Shown in pieces: positions 1-7,677 of a DNA stretch of 18,242 bases (the stretch's first letter is position 1; every line of letters begins with the position of its first letter). The notes under the pieces were generated by a model that was given only the letters and a program-made list of their open reading frames with translations, was not told the DNA's origin and did no database searches. Both the position numbers and the translations under genes were made by a program. This stretch comes from GWA2-49-15 sp964359085 (GTDB lineage Bacteria; Bdellovibrionota; Bacteriovoracia; Bacteriovoracales; Bacteriovoracaceae). The stretch spans positions 1-18,242 of the forward strand of contig CAYHRT010000058.1 of the NCBI GenBank assembly GCA_964359085.1, read 5' to 3'.

Positions 1-302
1 GGGATACCTATCTTCCCTACATCATGAAATAGGGCAGCAAGTTCTAATTTGGTTAATTCCTTCTTACTGAAGCCTAGCTCTTCACCAGTTTTATTCGAGT
101 AGTGCGCCACTCGTGCACTGTGTTCATAGGTGTATAGATCTTTCAACTGCAAGGCCCGCAGCAGGCATTTGGCAATTCTATAATTAAAATGAAAGGCTTC
201 ATTTTTAAGACGATTAACTTCTCGGGCCATTTCCAAGATGGCCAAATTATTAACCTCAGTTTGCAGGTTAAGCACGTTGTGTCTTTTACGCGAAATGGCC
301 AT
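1..302 (-). CDS. HD-GYP domain protein, 5' part only (cut by window edge)
   Basis: Read on the minus strand from ATG at 302, this open frame runs off the window start after 100 codons. Residues 50-101 hold the start of an HD-GYP domain: H61 in YTYEHSARVAHYS, then LAALFHDVGKIGIP at about 88-101, with the metal-binding His-Asp pair at 93-94 and the GKIGIP signature. HD-GYP domains hydrolyse cyclic di-GMP in the cytoplasm when all metal ligands are present; here only the first half can be checked and it looks intact. The first 45 residues are predicted helical with no membrane segment, so this may be a soluble protein or one with little N-terminal sensor. The start is supported by AAAGGA five bases upstream of the ATG. 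It is divergent from the gene at 516. The GYP half and the C-terminus lie outside the window. Confidence 0.85.
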   Translation of the reverse strand, partial: MAISRKRHNVLNLQTEVNNLAILEMAREVNRLKNEAFHFNYRIAKCLLRALQLKDLYTYEHSARVAHYSNKTGEELGFSKKELTKLELAALFHDVGKIGI

Positions 303-515
303 TTAAGTCCTTTATAACAAAATTTTGGCCTTACACTAGAGAACTTATCGGAATATTAGTTACAAAAACTTAAACTTAACCATCCCTAATAAAAGGGAGA
401 GAAAGATTTTGCCCCTTTGAAAGTTGACCAAAGGTCTGAATTTTTTGATATTCTATGTATTATATTGAAATATCATGCTTTATAATCCGTTAACGAATGG
501 TGGGGCTAAAGCATT
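303..515. promoter_or_regulatory. divergent intergenic region with candidate promoters
   Basis: This 213-bp AT-rich stretch separates two divergent genes and must carry both promoters. For the plus-strand gene two candidates are visible: TTGACC at 424-429 with GATATT at 447-452 (17-bp spacer), and a perfect TATAAT at 481-486 that lacks a good -35 box at normal spacing. I cannot decide between them. No clear promoter stands out for the minus-strand gene, and I see no hairpin or repeated operator. Confidence 0.35.
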
Positions 516-1685
516 ATGGTTGATCGTAAAGTCATCATTATTAACTCTGATGAACTCTTTTGCGCTTTGGGGTCCGAGAAATCGGCCCTATTAAAGCATA
601 ATTACGACTTGCAGGTGCATTCAAAATCAGGGGAATCGGAAAAGGATATAATCCTTTTTTTTGTTAATTCTGTTGCCCGAGACTTAGCTCAATTATGGAA
701 AACTTTAGAAAGATCTAGACCGACTATTGTTTTGCTGAATTGCGAGCTATCGGCCCAAACATTTCATGAAGTAACTCAGCAAGATTTATCGCATCTATGG
801 GCGGTAATGAGGGTGGATCAGATTGATCTTTTTGGTCAAAATCATCTTCAGAATTCTTTAGGTTTATTGGGGCGACTCCTTGATGCTTATTTTTCTCAAA
901 TTGAGCTTGAACATTATTCGACGGCCTTAAATCAAGTGTTGGCTTCGACACTGGCTGAGTTACACCGTGCTCGGCATATTCATGAAAAGATTGTTCCTGT
1001 GAGGCGACAATCTCTGAAAAATTTTGAAATTTTATCGAAATATGGTGCGGGCGATTCTCCCGGCGGAGAATTTTTTGATGTCGCCATTTCTGACGGTACA
1101 CTGGCTTACGTTCATTTCTCTTCAAATTCATACGTTTTGAATAGCAAGGCGCTGACAGTTTTTGAAGTATGGCGGCCTACCTATAACGGGCAATATTCGT
1201 CATTGGATGAGTTGCTCAAGCTTCTGAGTCGTGAAGCCATCCCCTATCAAAATAGAGGTCAAAATAAGAGTAACGATAATCGTCCGGCTTTAGAGTTATG
1301 TTTGTTTCAGATAAATAATAAAACACTAGAAGTTTGTGGATGGTTGTTTGGTGGTTTTAGCATGATCTCCACGAACGGCTTGGTGTTTGATAAAAAAGAT
1401 TTTCCGGTATCTCCGACCTTTGCAGATCAGGCATATATTTCCTTTAAGTTGGAAAGAGGCGGAAAACTATTGATCATTTCTCCAGGAGTTCACTACAATT
1501 CGGGTGGTTTTTTAAACAAGACTCCCATCCTAAAATTCGGCTTGGAAAATATCACCGCACCATCACTTAAATGTGTTAACGAGATATTTTTTCAACTCAA
1601 AAAGGGTGATGATAGTGAATTTTACAAGTATGATGTAACCGCAACTGTGATAGAGGTGAGTCAAAATGCAATTATCAAAATATAA
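516..1685 (+). CDS. Pseudo-receiver plus degenerate SpoIIE/PP2C-like phosphatase protein
   Basis: The 389-residue protein resembles the RsbU/SpoIIE layout but has lost key residues. Residues 1-110 have the rhythm of a response-regulator receiver (KVIIINSDELF at 5-15, IVLLNCELS at 71-79), with Asn where the phospho-accepting Asp would sit. A helical linker at about 125-165 ends in HEKIVP, comparable to the QQALLP-type segment before SpoIIE domains. GGEFFD at 183-188 replaces the metal-binding GGDFYD, and LLIISPGV at 318-325 replaces the LLLYTDGV type, so two conserved aspartates are missing. I infer a catalytically weak or dead phosphatase that may act by protein binding. No signal peptide or membrane segment is present, so it is probably cytoplasmic. 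It overlaps the next gene by 20 bp, which implies co-transcription. The family assignment is by motif pattern only. Confidence 0.72.
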   Translation: MVDRKVIIINSDELFCALGSEKSALLKHNYDLQVHSKSGESEKDIILFFVNSVARDLAQLWKTLERSRPTIVLLNCELSAQTFHEVTQQDLSHLWAVMRVDQIDLFGQNHLQNSLGLLGRLLDAYFSQIELEHYSTALNQVLASTLAELHRARHIHEKIVPVRRQSLKNFEILSKYGAGDSPGGEFFDVAISDGTLAYVHFSSNSYVLNSKALTVFEVWRPTYNGQYSSLDELLKLLSREAIPYQNRGQNKSNDNRPALELCLFQINNKTLEVCGWLFGGFSMISTNGLVFDKKDFPVSPTFADQAYISFKLERGGKLLIISPGVHYNSGGFLNKTPILKFGLENITAPSLKCVNEIFFQLKKGDDSEFYKYDVTATVIEVSQNAIIKI

Positions 1686-2376
1686 GAGTTTTATTTCGTT
1701 TCTTGCTCTGGCATTTATTTCGCAAGCATTTGCTAGTTCACCTTTTACCGATAATCAATGCTTAGACGGCGTATTCACAACTAAGGTGGCCCACAAAGCT
1801 TTTCCCTTTGGAGTGACAGAAACAAAACTTGAAATTGAAAAAAAGGATTGTCGCTTGGTTGTTAGGCATGAAAAATTGCGTTTTTTAACCAAGCAATGGG
1901 ATGTAGATGTGTGCCGTGGACCTATTCATATTAAGTACGGCGCCACGAGTGTCGAAGTTATTAAGCGTCAAGGTGCTTGTAAGGCCCTCGATAATGAGTT
2001 TTGCAAGATGGCCGATGAGTTGTTTAAAGTTCTCCAAGATGATGGTCTGATCTTTGCGCCGGGAGAGAAAGAAGATTTGGCGGTGGCCCATGGCCGTGTG
2101 AATTGTTCCTATTTACTTCTGAAGGCCTATCTAGAAGGTGCCAATGTCTTTACTCGCCAAGAAATGTATGAAGGGTTGTTAAAGAAGTATTCAAATTCAT
2201 GGGAAAGCGTTGTTCCTGCGGTTGTACCCGGAAAAAGTAGCGTCCTCTTACCAGATGCGGTACTGACACCCCAGGATGTGAAGCCCCAAGCTTCGCCCAG
2301 TAGTACTCCTGTTCCTGAAGGCACTCCAAGTGCGCAGAGCGTCCCCACTGCTGCACCTGAACGTACTGATTTTTAA
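1666..2376 (+). CDS. Exported protein of unknown function, Cys-containing with Pro/Ser/Thr-rich tail
   Basis: I do not recognise a family for this 236-residue protein. It starts with a clear Sec signal peptide (charged MQLSKYK, hydrophobic core 9-20, likely cleavage after AFA at about residue 23), so it is periplasmic or surface exposed. The mature part has six cysteines (about 32, 62, 83, 105, 113 and 147), an even number that would allow disulfides in the periplasm. From about residue 183 the chain becomes rich in Pro, Ser, Thr and Ala, like a flexible tail or a linker. The start lies inside the preceding gene (20-bp overlap) and has GAGGTGAG a few bases upstream, indicating translational coupling to the SpoIIE-like gene. 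It ends only 7 bp before the stop codon of the convergent gene; I see no clear terminator between them. Confidence 0.75.
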   Translation: MQLSKYKSFISFLALAFISQAFASSPFTDNQCLDGVFTTKVAHKAFPFGVTETKLEIEKKDCRLVVRHEKLRFLTKQWDVDVCRGPIHIKYGATSVEVIKRQGACKALDNEFCKMADELFKVLQDDGLIFAPGEKEDLAVAHGRVNCSYLLLKAYLEGANVFTRQEMYEGLLKKYSNSWESVVPAVVPGKSSVLLPDAVLTPQDVKPQASPSSTPVPEGTPSAQSVPTAAPERTDF

Positions 2377-2383
2377 TGGCCCG

Positions 2384-3547
2384 CTAGTAAGTATTTTTGA
2401 AGGCCAGGTCTAAGTCTTGTAGCAGATCGTTCCCATCTTCGATGCCAACGGAGATCCTAATAAGATTGTCGGTAATTCCTATTGATAAGCGGTTTTCAAG
2501 AGGAATGCTTGCATGGGTCATAATAGCTGGATGCTCGATTAAGCTTTCAACCCCGCCCAAACTTTCGGCCAAAGAGAACAACGTTACTGATTTTAGAAAG
2601 TGTAGAGATTCTTTCATTCCACCCTTGATAAAAAAGGTAATCATCCCTCCAAAGCCAGACATTTGCTCTTGGGCAATGGCATGCTGAGGGTGTGATTTAA
2701 GTCCTTGATAGACGACGCGCTCTACTTGTGGATTTTTTTCTAACCAAGTTGCAATCTGCATAGCATTTTTTTGATGGGCCTCCATACGTACGGCAAGAGT
2801 TTTTACGCCTCTTAATACCAACCAGGAATCGAACGGCGAGGCACATGGGCCGATAGAATTTTGTAATTTATAGAGGCCTTCATGCAACTTCTTATCGTTA
2901 AGCATGATTGCCCCACCGACAACATCAGAATGACCATTGATGTATTTTGTCAGAGAGTGCACAACAAAATCAGCGCCCAGAGTGAGGGGATTTTGGAAAT
3001 ATGGACTCATAAAAGTATTATCAACCGCCACGAGTGCACCGTATTTCTTGGCAAGATCACAAAGTCCCTTAATATCAGTGATCTTGAGCAATGGATTTGT
3101 CGGTGTCTCTGCCCAGATAAGCATAGGTTTGAATTGTTTCAGGGCCTTTTCCACCTTATTTAAATCCGTTGTATCGACAAAATTAAAATTGTGACGATCA
3201 TGGCAGACGGTAGTGAACAGGCGAAAGGTTCCGCCGTAAACATCATCTCCACATAAGACTGAACTTTTTGCAGGAAATGCCTGCATCATGAGCATAGTTG
3301 CGGCCATCCCAGATGAAGTTGTGACACAGTATTCAGCATTTTCCAAAGAAGCTAAGCAGGCTTCCAGACGGCGCCGGGTCGGGTTATGAGTACGAGTGTA
3401 TTCAAAACCTTTATGCTCTCCAGGGCCAGCTTGGACATAAGTGGATGTTTGGAAAAGAGGCGGAATAATTGCCCCAGTACTCGGATCGGGTTCATTTCCA
3501 ACATGCAGGGCCCTGGTCGCAAGACCTAAGTGAGAATTATTTTTCAT
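2384..3547 (-). CDS. Cystathionine gamma-lyase / gamma-synthase family PLP enzyme
   Basis: This 387-residue protein is a full-length Cys/Met-metabolism PLP enzyme (fold type I). Visible motifs are YTRTHNPTRRRLE (about 50-62), the cofactor-stacking region TTSSGMAATM (76-85), WAETPTNPLL (145-154), VAVDNTFMSPYFQNPL (173-188) and SLTKYINGHSDVVGG (198-212), where K201 is the Schiff-base lysine. SLAESLGGVESLIEHP near the C-terminus is the usual substrate-carboxylate loop. Sequence alone does not separate gamma-lyase (cystathionine to cysteine, 2-oxobutyrate and ammonia) from gamma-synthase (O-acylhomoserine to cystathionine). Its position one base after the stop of cystathionine beta-synthase favours gamma-lyase in reverse transsulfuration. 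The start ATG at 3547 has AAAGG upstream inside the preceding gene, so the pair is translationally coupled. Cytoplasmic. Confidence 0.93.
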   Translation of the reverse strand: MKNNSHLGLATRALHVGNEPDPSTGAIIPPLFQTSTYVQAGPGEHKGFEYTRTHNPTRRRLEACLASLENAEYCVTTSSGMAATMLMMQAFPAKSSVLCGDDVYGGTFRLFTTVCHDRHNFNFVDTTDLNKVEKALKQFKPMLIWAETPTNPLLKITDIKGLCDLAKKYGALVAVDNTFMSPYFQNPLTLGADFVVHSLTKYINGHSDVVGGAIMLNDKKLHEGLYKLQNSIGPCASPFDSWLVLRGVKTLAVRMEAHQKNAMQIATWLEKNPQVERVVYQGLKSHPQHAIAQEQMSGFGGMITFFIKGGMKESLHFLKSVTLFSLAESLGGVESLIEHPAIMTHASIPLENRLSIGITDNLIRISVGIEDGNDLLQDLDLAFKNTY

Positions 3548-3548
3548 A

Positions 3549-4955
3549 TTAATAACTACCTTTTAATGAAATATAATGAAGGATATCGATGTCGGTGAGG
3601 ATATCAACAACCGTGTTGTCTTTGCCAGTGACCAGTACGACTTCCTTGGCCAAGAGAGCATCAGTGACTTTAGAAAGTAACTCATTTCTGTCGATCATTT
3701 TGAATTTGCTCTGATAGACCAAGTTGATTGAGTCAGTGAGTTTGTATTGTCCTTGATAGACGGGTAGCAATAAGGACTTTTCACTTACAAGGCCCTTGAT
3801 TTTACCTTGACCAAAAACGGGAATTTGAGAAATGCCTTTTTCATCCATTAAACGAACGGCATCCCCGATCGAAGCTGTGTCTTCAAGTTTAATAATTTCT
3901 TTTTTCCCTTTGCCTAAGGCCTCTAACACCTCACTGATCAAGACGTTAAACGAGCTATCTTGATAACCATTGGAACTCATCCAATCATCATTATAAATTT
4001 TCGAAGCATAACGATTTCCCGAATCAGGTAAAAGGGCCAAAATTCTTTTCGGCGTTTTCAGAGTTCGTGCATAGCGGATAGCACAAGCGACTACCGCACC
4101 CGAACTTCCCCCGGCATAGATTCCTTCATGATTGAGTAACTTTCTTGTCATAACAAAGCTTTCTTTGTCTTGCGCCACAATCCAATCATCAATGAGTTTA
4201 AAATCATAATTTTTTGGAATGAAATCTTCACCGACGCCTTCAAGCACATAGGGGCGCCCTTTGAGCATCTCCCCCGTCTTGGCATAATGAGCAATAATCG
4301 AACCTTCCACATCCATCCCCACAACCTTCAGATGGGGCATCACGCTTTTCAAATATTGAGAGATCCCAGAAATAGTTCCGCCTGTACCAACGCTGGCCAT
4401 AAAGATATCGAATTCCCCGTCTGTTTGCCTGTATATTTCCGGGCCGGTCCATTTGAAGTGGGTTTCTCTATTCCATAAATTATCGTACTGATTGACGTAA
4501 TAACTATTGGGAATTGTCTCGGCCAGACGTTTAGAAACTTTATAGTAGGAGCGCGGATCTTCGGGGTCAACGTTGGTAGGACAGACCACCACCTTGGCAC
4601 CAAAGGCCCGCAGGTTGTCCATTTTTTCTTTAGATTGCTTATCAGCGATTACAAAAATACTCCGATAACCATGAACAGCGGCATACAGTGCCAAACCTAC
4701 GCCCGTATTACCTGAGGTTCCTTCAATAATCGTTCCACCAGGTTTAAGAAGGCCCTTTGCCACGGCCTGTTCCAGCATATACTTCCCGATGCGATCTTTG
4801 GTTGAGCCACCCGGGTTTAGATACTCCAATTTGACATAGATTGGAGATTCCACTCCAGTCGTTATCTTATTTAATTTCACAATAGGGGTATTGCCAATGG
4901 CCTCTAAGACATTGGCCACTGCCCCTTTCATTAAGTTGGTTTGAGTTTTTTCCAT
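3549..4955 (-). CDS. cbs: Cystathionine beta-synthase with C-terminal CBS-domain pair
   Basis: The enzyme condenses serine with homocysteine to cystathionine, the first step of reverse transsulfuration, using PLP (fold type II). With the start at 4955 it has 468 residues. NPGGSTKDRIG (47-57) carries the Schiff-base lysine K53, EGTSGNTG (79-86) is the substrate loop, and SVGTGGTISG (188-197) binds the PLP phosphate. Two CBS (Bateman) domains follow at about 355-468, with DAVRLMDEKGISQIPV in the first; in known enzymes this module regulates activity or stability, often by binding adenosyl compounds. The heme-binding N-terminus of animal enzymes is absent. I chose ATG 4955 because AAGGAGAG at 4965-4972 lies nine bases upstream; a GTG at 5024 would add 23 in-frame residues rich in Cys. 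It is followed after one base by the gamma-lyase gene. Confidence 0.94.
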   Translation of the reverse strand: MEKTQTNLMKGAVANVLEAIGNTPIVKLNKITTGVESPIYVKLEYLNPGGSTKDRIGKYMLEQAVAKGLLKPGGTIIEGTSGNTGVGLALYAAVHGYRSIFVIADKQSKEKMDNLRAFGAKVVVCPTNVDPEDPRSYYKVSKRLAETIPNSYYVNQYDNLWNRETHFKWTGPEIYRQTDGEFDIFMASVGTGGTISGISQYLKSVMPHLKVVGMDVEGSIIAHYAKTGEMLKGRPYVLEGVGEDFIPKNYDFKLIDDWIVAQDKESFVMTRKLLNHEGIYAGGSSGAVVACAIRYARTLKTPKRILALLPDSGNRYASKIYNDDWMSSNGYQDSSFNVLISEVLEALGKGKKEIIKLEDTASIGDAVRLMDEKGISQIPVFGQGKIKGLVSEKSLLLPVYQGQYKLTDSINLVYQSKFKMIDRNELLSKVTDALLAKEVVLVTGKDNTVVDILTDIDILHYISLKGSY

Positions 4956-5035
4956 ACGAATAATCTCTCCTTCATGGGTCAGGATGGCCCTAGTGCAGAA
5001 GCTGCAGGAGCAAGCTACTGCCACGCGGGCATGTT

Positions 5036-5041
5036 ATCATA
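5036..5041 (-). promoter_or_regulatory. possible -10 box for the transsulfuration pair
   Basis: On the minus strand TATGAT lies 80 bp upstream of the chosen cystathionine beta-synthase start, inside the 131-bp gap after the ATPase gene. The hexamer 17 bp further upstream (ATGTAA) is a poor -35 match, so this is weak. No terminator hairpin is visible between the ATPase gene and this site, and read-through from the upstream operon is possible. Confidence 0.25.
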
Positions 5042-5086
5042 TTTCAGGATTGTTTCCATTACATTAGGTTAGTTATGATTTTTTCT

Positions 5087-6160
5087 TTATTGCGCGGACC
5101 ATACTTGGGCCAATGCACTAACATGGGCCTCTGGTGAATCGGCCAAAATTTCTGGAAACCTGAGGATGTGGCCAAATTGTTGCTGTCCTGCCGCTACTAA
5201 TTCGCTTTCTTTATGCAGTAAGAAATCGCGTAATTGTTGAGAAGGTGGATGTGCAGGGTTCCAATTTTTGAGATCATCTGAGAGGCATTTGTTGATCACT
5301 AGATAGTTATCTTGATGCATAAATACGATGGCAGTTTTTTGCAGGCCAAAGGCCTCTTGCGCCTTGGCTTGATCTGCCGCTGTGACTAAAAACCAATTAG
5401 ATTGCTGGGGCTTTTTGAGAGCTTCTTGAAATTTAAGTGCTTCGAGAAAAGAATTACGATTGCGGTAAAGGGTAACCACGGCATCAATAAAGGTCTCAAC
5501 AAAACCAGTGCCTGTGACCCTTTCCAGATACTTCAGGAGTTGCTTGATACCCGATGAGACAAGCAGATTCATCATTTTTTTTGCAGTACTTTCTTCTATC
5601 TTTTCAAAGGATTTGCCGACATAGCGAAAGATGTCTACAAAAGTTTTATCAAAAAAACGCTGGATTTTGGCACTCCCTTCGAGGAAATCAATAAAATGTT
5701 TCCCCGGGGGCGTATCGAGAACAATCACGTCATATTTTTGTTGGGTAAGATGGTATTGGACTTCAATGATTCCCATAATCTCGCTCATGCCGCCATTAGG
5801 TCTCGTTAATATTTCGAGAACAGGGTTTTCAAAAGATAGGACACCCGTTTCCTCTTGATTCATGCGCTGGAGGGTTGCGCGAGGGGAGAGTAGTAATGCG
5901 TCAAAGGTTTGTGTCGACGATCCTTTTCCAGTTTCTGCCATGCTGGGAAAACGGGTAAGGGGAATCTGAACAATCACCCCAGATTCCTCCTCCTGCATAT
6001 TGAGAATTTGTTTGAGCCGATGGGAGGGATCGATGGTGATCAGCAATACCTTATGGCCGTGCGAAGCCAAATACAAGGCCCGCGAAGTGGCCAAGGTCGT
6101 TTTTCCTACGCCGCCTGTGCCGCAAAAGATTTCAATTGGTTTATGTTTGATGTCTTCCAT
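5087..6160 (-). CDS. ArsA/Get3-like ATPase, second of a tandem pair (signature Lys absent)
   Basis: This 357-residue P-loop ATPase belongs to the ArsA/Get3 branch of the SIMIBI class. The P-loop GTGGVGKTT is at 14-22, the switch I motif IDPSHRL at 43-49 (compare DPAH in ArsA), and switch II LDTPPGKHF at 148-156 (compare DTAPTGH). The lysine that normally precedes GGVGKT in deviant Walker A motifs is Thr15, while the catalytic K20 is kept. No signal peptide or transmembrane helix is seen, so it is cytoplasmic. The true role of such stand-alone paired homologues is unknown to me; arsenite export is unlikely since no arsB or arsR is nearby. I start it at ATG 6160, next to the P-loop; an upstream extension to 6262 would only re-read the C-terminal part of the preceding gene. 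It overlaps the first ATPase by 20 bp, with a weak ribosome site. Confidence 0.85.
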   Translation of the reverse strand: MEDIKHKPIEIFCGTGGVGKTTLATSRALYLASHGHKVLLITIDPSHRLKQILNMQEEESGVIVQIPLTRFPSMAETGKGSSTQTFDALLLSPRATLQRMNQEETGVLSFENPVLEILTRPNGGMSEIMGIIEVQYHLTQQKYDVIVLDTPPGKHFIDFLEGSAKIQRFFDKTFVDIFRYVGKSFEKIEESTAKKMMNLLVSSGIKQLLKYLERVTGTGFVETFIDAVVTLYRNRNSFLEALKFQEALKKPQQSNWFLVTAADQAKAQEAFGLQKTAIVFMHQDNYLVINKCLSDDLKNWNPAHPPSQQLRDFLLHKESELVAAGQQQFGHILRFPEILADSPEAHVSALAQVWSAQ

Positions 6161-7067
6161 AGGCAAGCGGTCCCATCTTAGAGCTAAGTTTGTGGATAAG
6201 AGATTCACGATTTTCATCAGTGATTTTTGGGATAATAAGATCGATATCCTTCCCAAAAACACGCAGAAGATTCATTTCCAATTCAATCTTCATTTGCAAT
6301 GCCTGGGGAATTTTTTCCAAGGCGATATTTTCACTCTTTAATAATTCAAATAGGGAATCATTGAGAATCAGACTGACGTCTTGGTACTGAGAATCTTTCA
6401 AGTAGTCGAAAAGTTCCTTACCTTCTTCCAGTGGTAGCTCTGAGGGGAGAGAGCAAATGAGAGTACGTAAATGATTGGGAGTAGAGAGAAAGCATTGCAT
6501 TTGTTTAATATCGTCTACAATCAGACCTGTTCCAAACATTTCTTTATAATTCTGAGTGGATTCAAACAGCACGCGTGCATGTCCTGTTGATGGAGAATCT
6601 ATGACGATGGATGCCTCTGGATTGTCGTCAGAGGCCTTAATGAGGTGACCTAAGAGAATCATGCTGGCCAGACCTGGCATCATTTGGAAGAGTGCTCTGA
6701 AGAAAGGTGCCCGCATAACCCAATTGCCCAGAGTTCTTGAGCCTAATTTTTTTCCAACATAGATTTCAGCACTTTCAATAACGCTGAAAGGAAAGAATTC
6801 GATACCCATTTTAAGCAGTAATTCCTCATCAGGTAATTGATCAAAACTATTATAATATACCGTACGTCCTTGTGACTTAAGATAAAGGCACAGGGCCATG
6901 GAGATCACAGTTTTACCAACACCACCCTTTCCGGTCACTACATACAGGCGTCGAGGTTGGTCAGTTTCAGAAGGTGTAGAGGGCGAAGATGAGCAGTTTA
7001 TAGTAGGATCCTTCAACTTCTGGGTCAGTTTCTTGTTTAACATCAAAAGGATTGTGTACTTGTCCAA
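6141..7067 (-). CDS. ArsA/Get3-like ATPase, first of a tandem pair (canonical deviant Walker A)
   Basis: The protein (up to 308 residues) has the deviant Walker A GKGGVGKT (46-53 from this start) with its signature lysine K47, and a switch II motif IDSPSTGHA (156-164) close to the DTAPTGH of ArsA and Get3. Between them lies a hydrophobic, Met-rich stretch (MRAPFFRALFQMMPGLASM, about 118-136), which could be membrane- or client-facing. The fold class is clear; the substrate is not. The start is uncertain: the P-loop is normally near the N-terminus, and here about 35 residues before it lie on DNA that also encodes the end of the outer-membrane protein (101-bp overlap). TTG at 7067 has GGAG three bases upstream; ATG 7043 and TTG 7016 are alternatives with no good ribosome site. 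It overlaps the second ATPase by 20 bp, so the pair is probably made and acts together. Confidence 0.82.
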   Translation of the reverse strand: MDKYTILLMLNKKLTQKLKDPTINCSSSPSTPSETDQPRRLYVVTGKGGVGKTVISMALCLYLKSQGRTVYYNSFDQLPDEELLLKMGIEFFPFSVIESAEIYVGKKLGSRTLGNWVMRAPFFRALFQMMPGLASMILLGHLIKASDDNPEASIVIDSPSTGHARVLFESTQNYKEMFGTGLIVDDIKQMQCFLSTPNHLRTLICSLPSELPLEEGKELFDYLKDSQYQDVSLILNDSLFELLKSENIALEKIPQALQMKIELEMNLLRVFGKDIDLIIPKITDENRESLIHKLSSKMGPLAYGRHQT

Positions 7068-7644
7068 TCACTCCGGCTAACATGTGGCCATTCAGTTTAA
7101 GTTCACAGCCCGCTCCGAAATTGTAGCCAAGCACAGTTTTTGATTTTGATTCTTTTATGCTGCCGTTAAGCTCACGTTTCACTTTGGGTGAATAGAATCC
7201 GAGGCCACCGCCAACAAATGGCGAAAATGCATCAAATTGGAAAACTTTGGCCTTGATGAAAGGAGATAGCCCCCTCAAAATTACGCTTCTTGCTCCTAAC
7301 TTATGTCGCGAGTGGTGCAGATCCACCATGAGATCAAACGTGTGGCTGGCGGAATAATTATAGAGGAGATCAAAAGTAATGGAGTCGTCACCATTCTCTT
7401 CAAAATCGCCCTTGAGGAACGTTTGTCCAACACCAAGTCCTAGGGAGTGAAGGTGAACGCCCGTAGCATTACTGTCGAATTCACTTATATCAGTTCGCAC
7501 TTCCTCCGCCTGTTTTTGCGAAGTCAGATTCTTTACATTGGTAACTTTTTCATCGGCGACGGCCAAAGAAGGAAAAATAAAAAAGGCTTTGGCCCCTAGA
7601 ATCAGGGCCAAAGCCGTATGAGAAACCATCAGCTTAATATTCAT
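6967..7644 (-). CDS. Outer-membrane beta-barrel protein
   Basis: The 225-residue protein has an N-terminal signal peptide ending in SLAVA with likely cleavage after residue 30 (AVA-DEK), then alternating polar/apolar segments rich in Gly, aromatic residues and Ser. It ends in a terminal phenylalanine (LLIFALYTF), the usual signal for insertion by the BAM complex. SPFVGGGLGFYSPK and VLGYNFGAGCEL are typical barrel strands of OmpA/OmpW-like 8-strand proteins; no OmpA peptidoglycan-binding domain follows. I use ATG 7644; GTG 7653 would add three residues, and neither has a strong ribosome site. It sits 33 bp after the PhaR-like gene and its 3' end overlaps the first ArsA-like ATPase, so the four genes probably form one transcript. 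No specific transport role can be read from the sequence. Confidence 0.83.
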   Translation of the reverse strand: MNIKLMVSHTALALILGAKAFFIFPSLAVADEKVTNVKNLTSQKQAEEVRTDISEFDSNATGVHLHSLGLGVGQTFLKGDFEENGDDSITFDLLYNYSASHTFDLMVDLHHSRHKLGARSVILRGLSPFIKAKVFQFDAFSPFVGGGLGFYSPKVKRELNGSIKESKSKTVLGYNFGAGCELKLNGHMLAGVIGQVHNPFDVKQETDPEVEGSYYKLLIFALYTF

Positions 7645-7677
7645 TTCAAACACCAGGAAATTGGAATTCTTCTTAAC

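Noticed and set aside
724..1131. 135-codon minus-strand open frame inside the SpoIIE-like gene
   Set aside because: It lies fully antisense to a gene with better composition and overlap logic, has no ribosome site and no recognisable motif.
2376..2410. Bidirectional terminator between the convergent genes
   Set aside because: T-rich stretches are present on both strands, but I found no stable GC-rich stem in the short interval.
2403..2411. A third copy of the palindrome arm (GCCAGGTCT) in the gamma-lyase gene
   Set aside because: Only eight or nine bases resemble the arm and they lie in conserved coding sequence, so chance is sufficient.
6161..6262. N-terminal extension of the second ArsA-like ATPase
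   Set aside because: It covers the coding end of the first ATPase in another frame and moves the P-loop unusually far from the N-terminus; ATG 6160 gives a normal protein.
5087..7067. Arsenite efflux system
   Set aside because: No arsB, arsC, arsD or arsR and no Cys-rich arsenite-binding motif in the ATPases; only the ATPase fold is shared.
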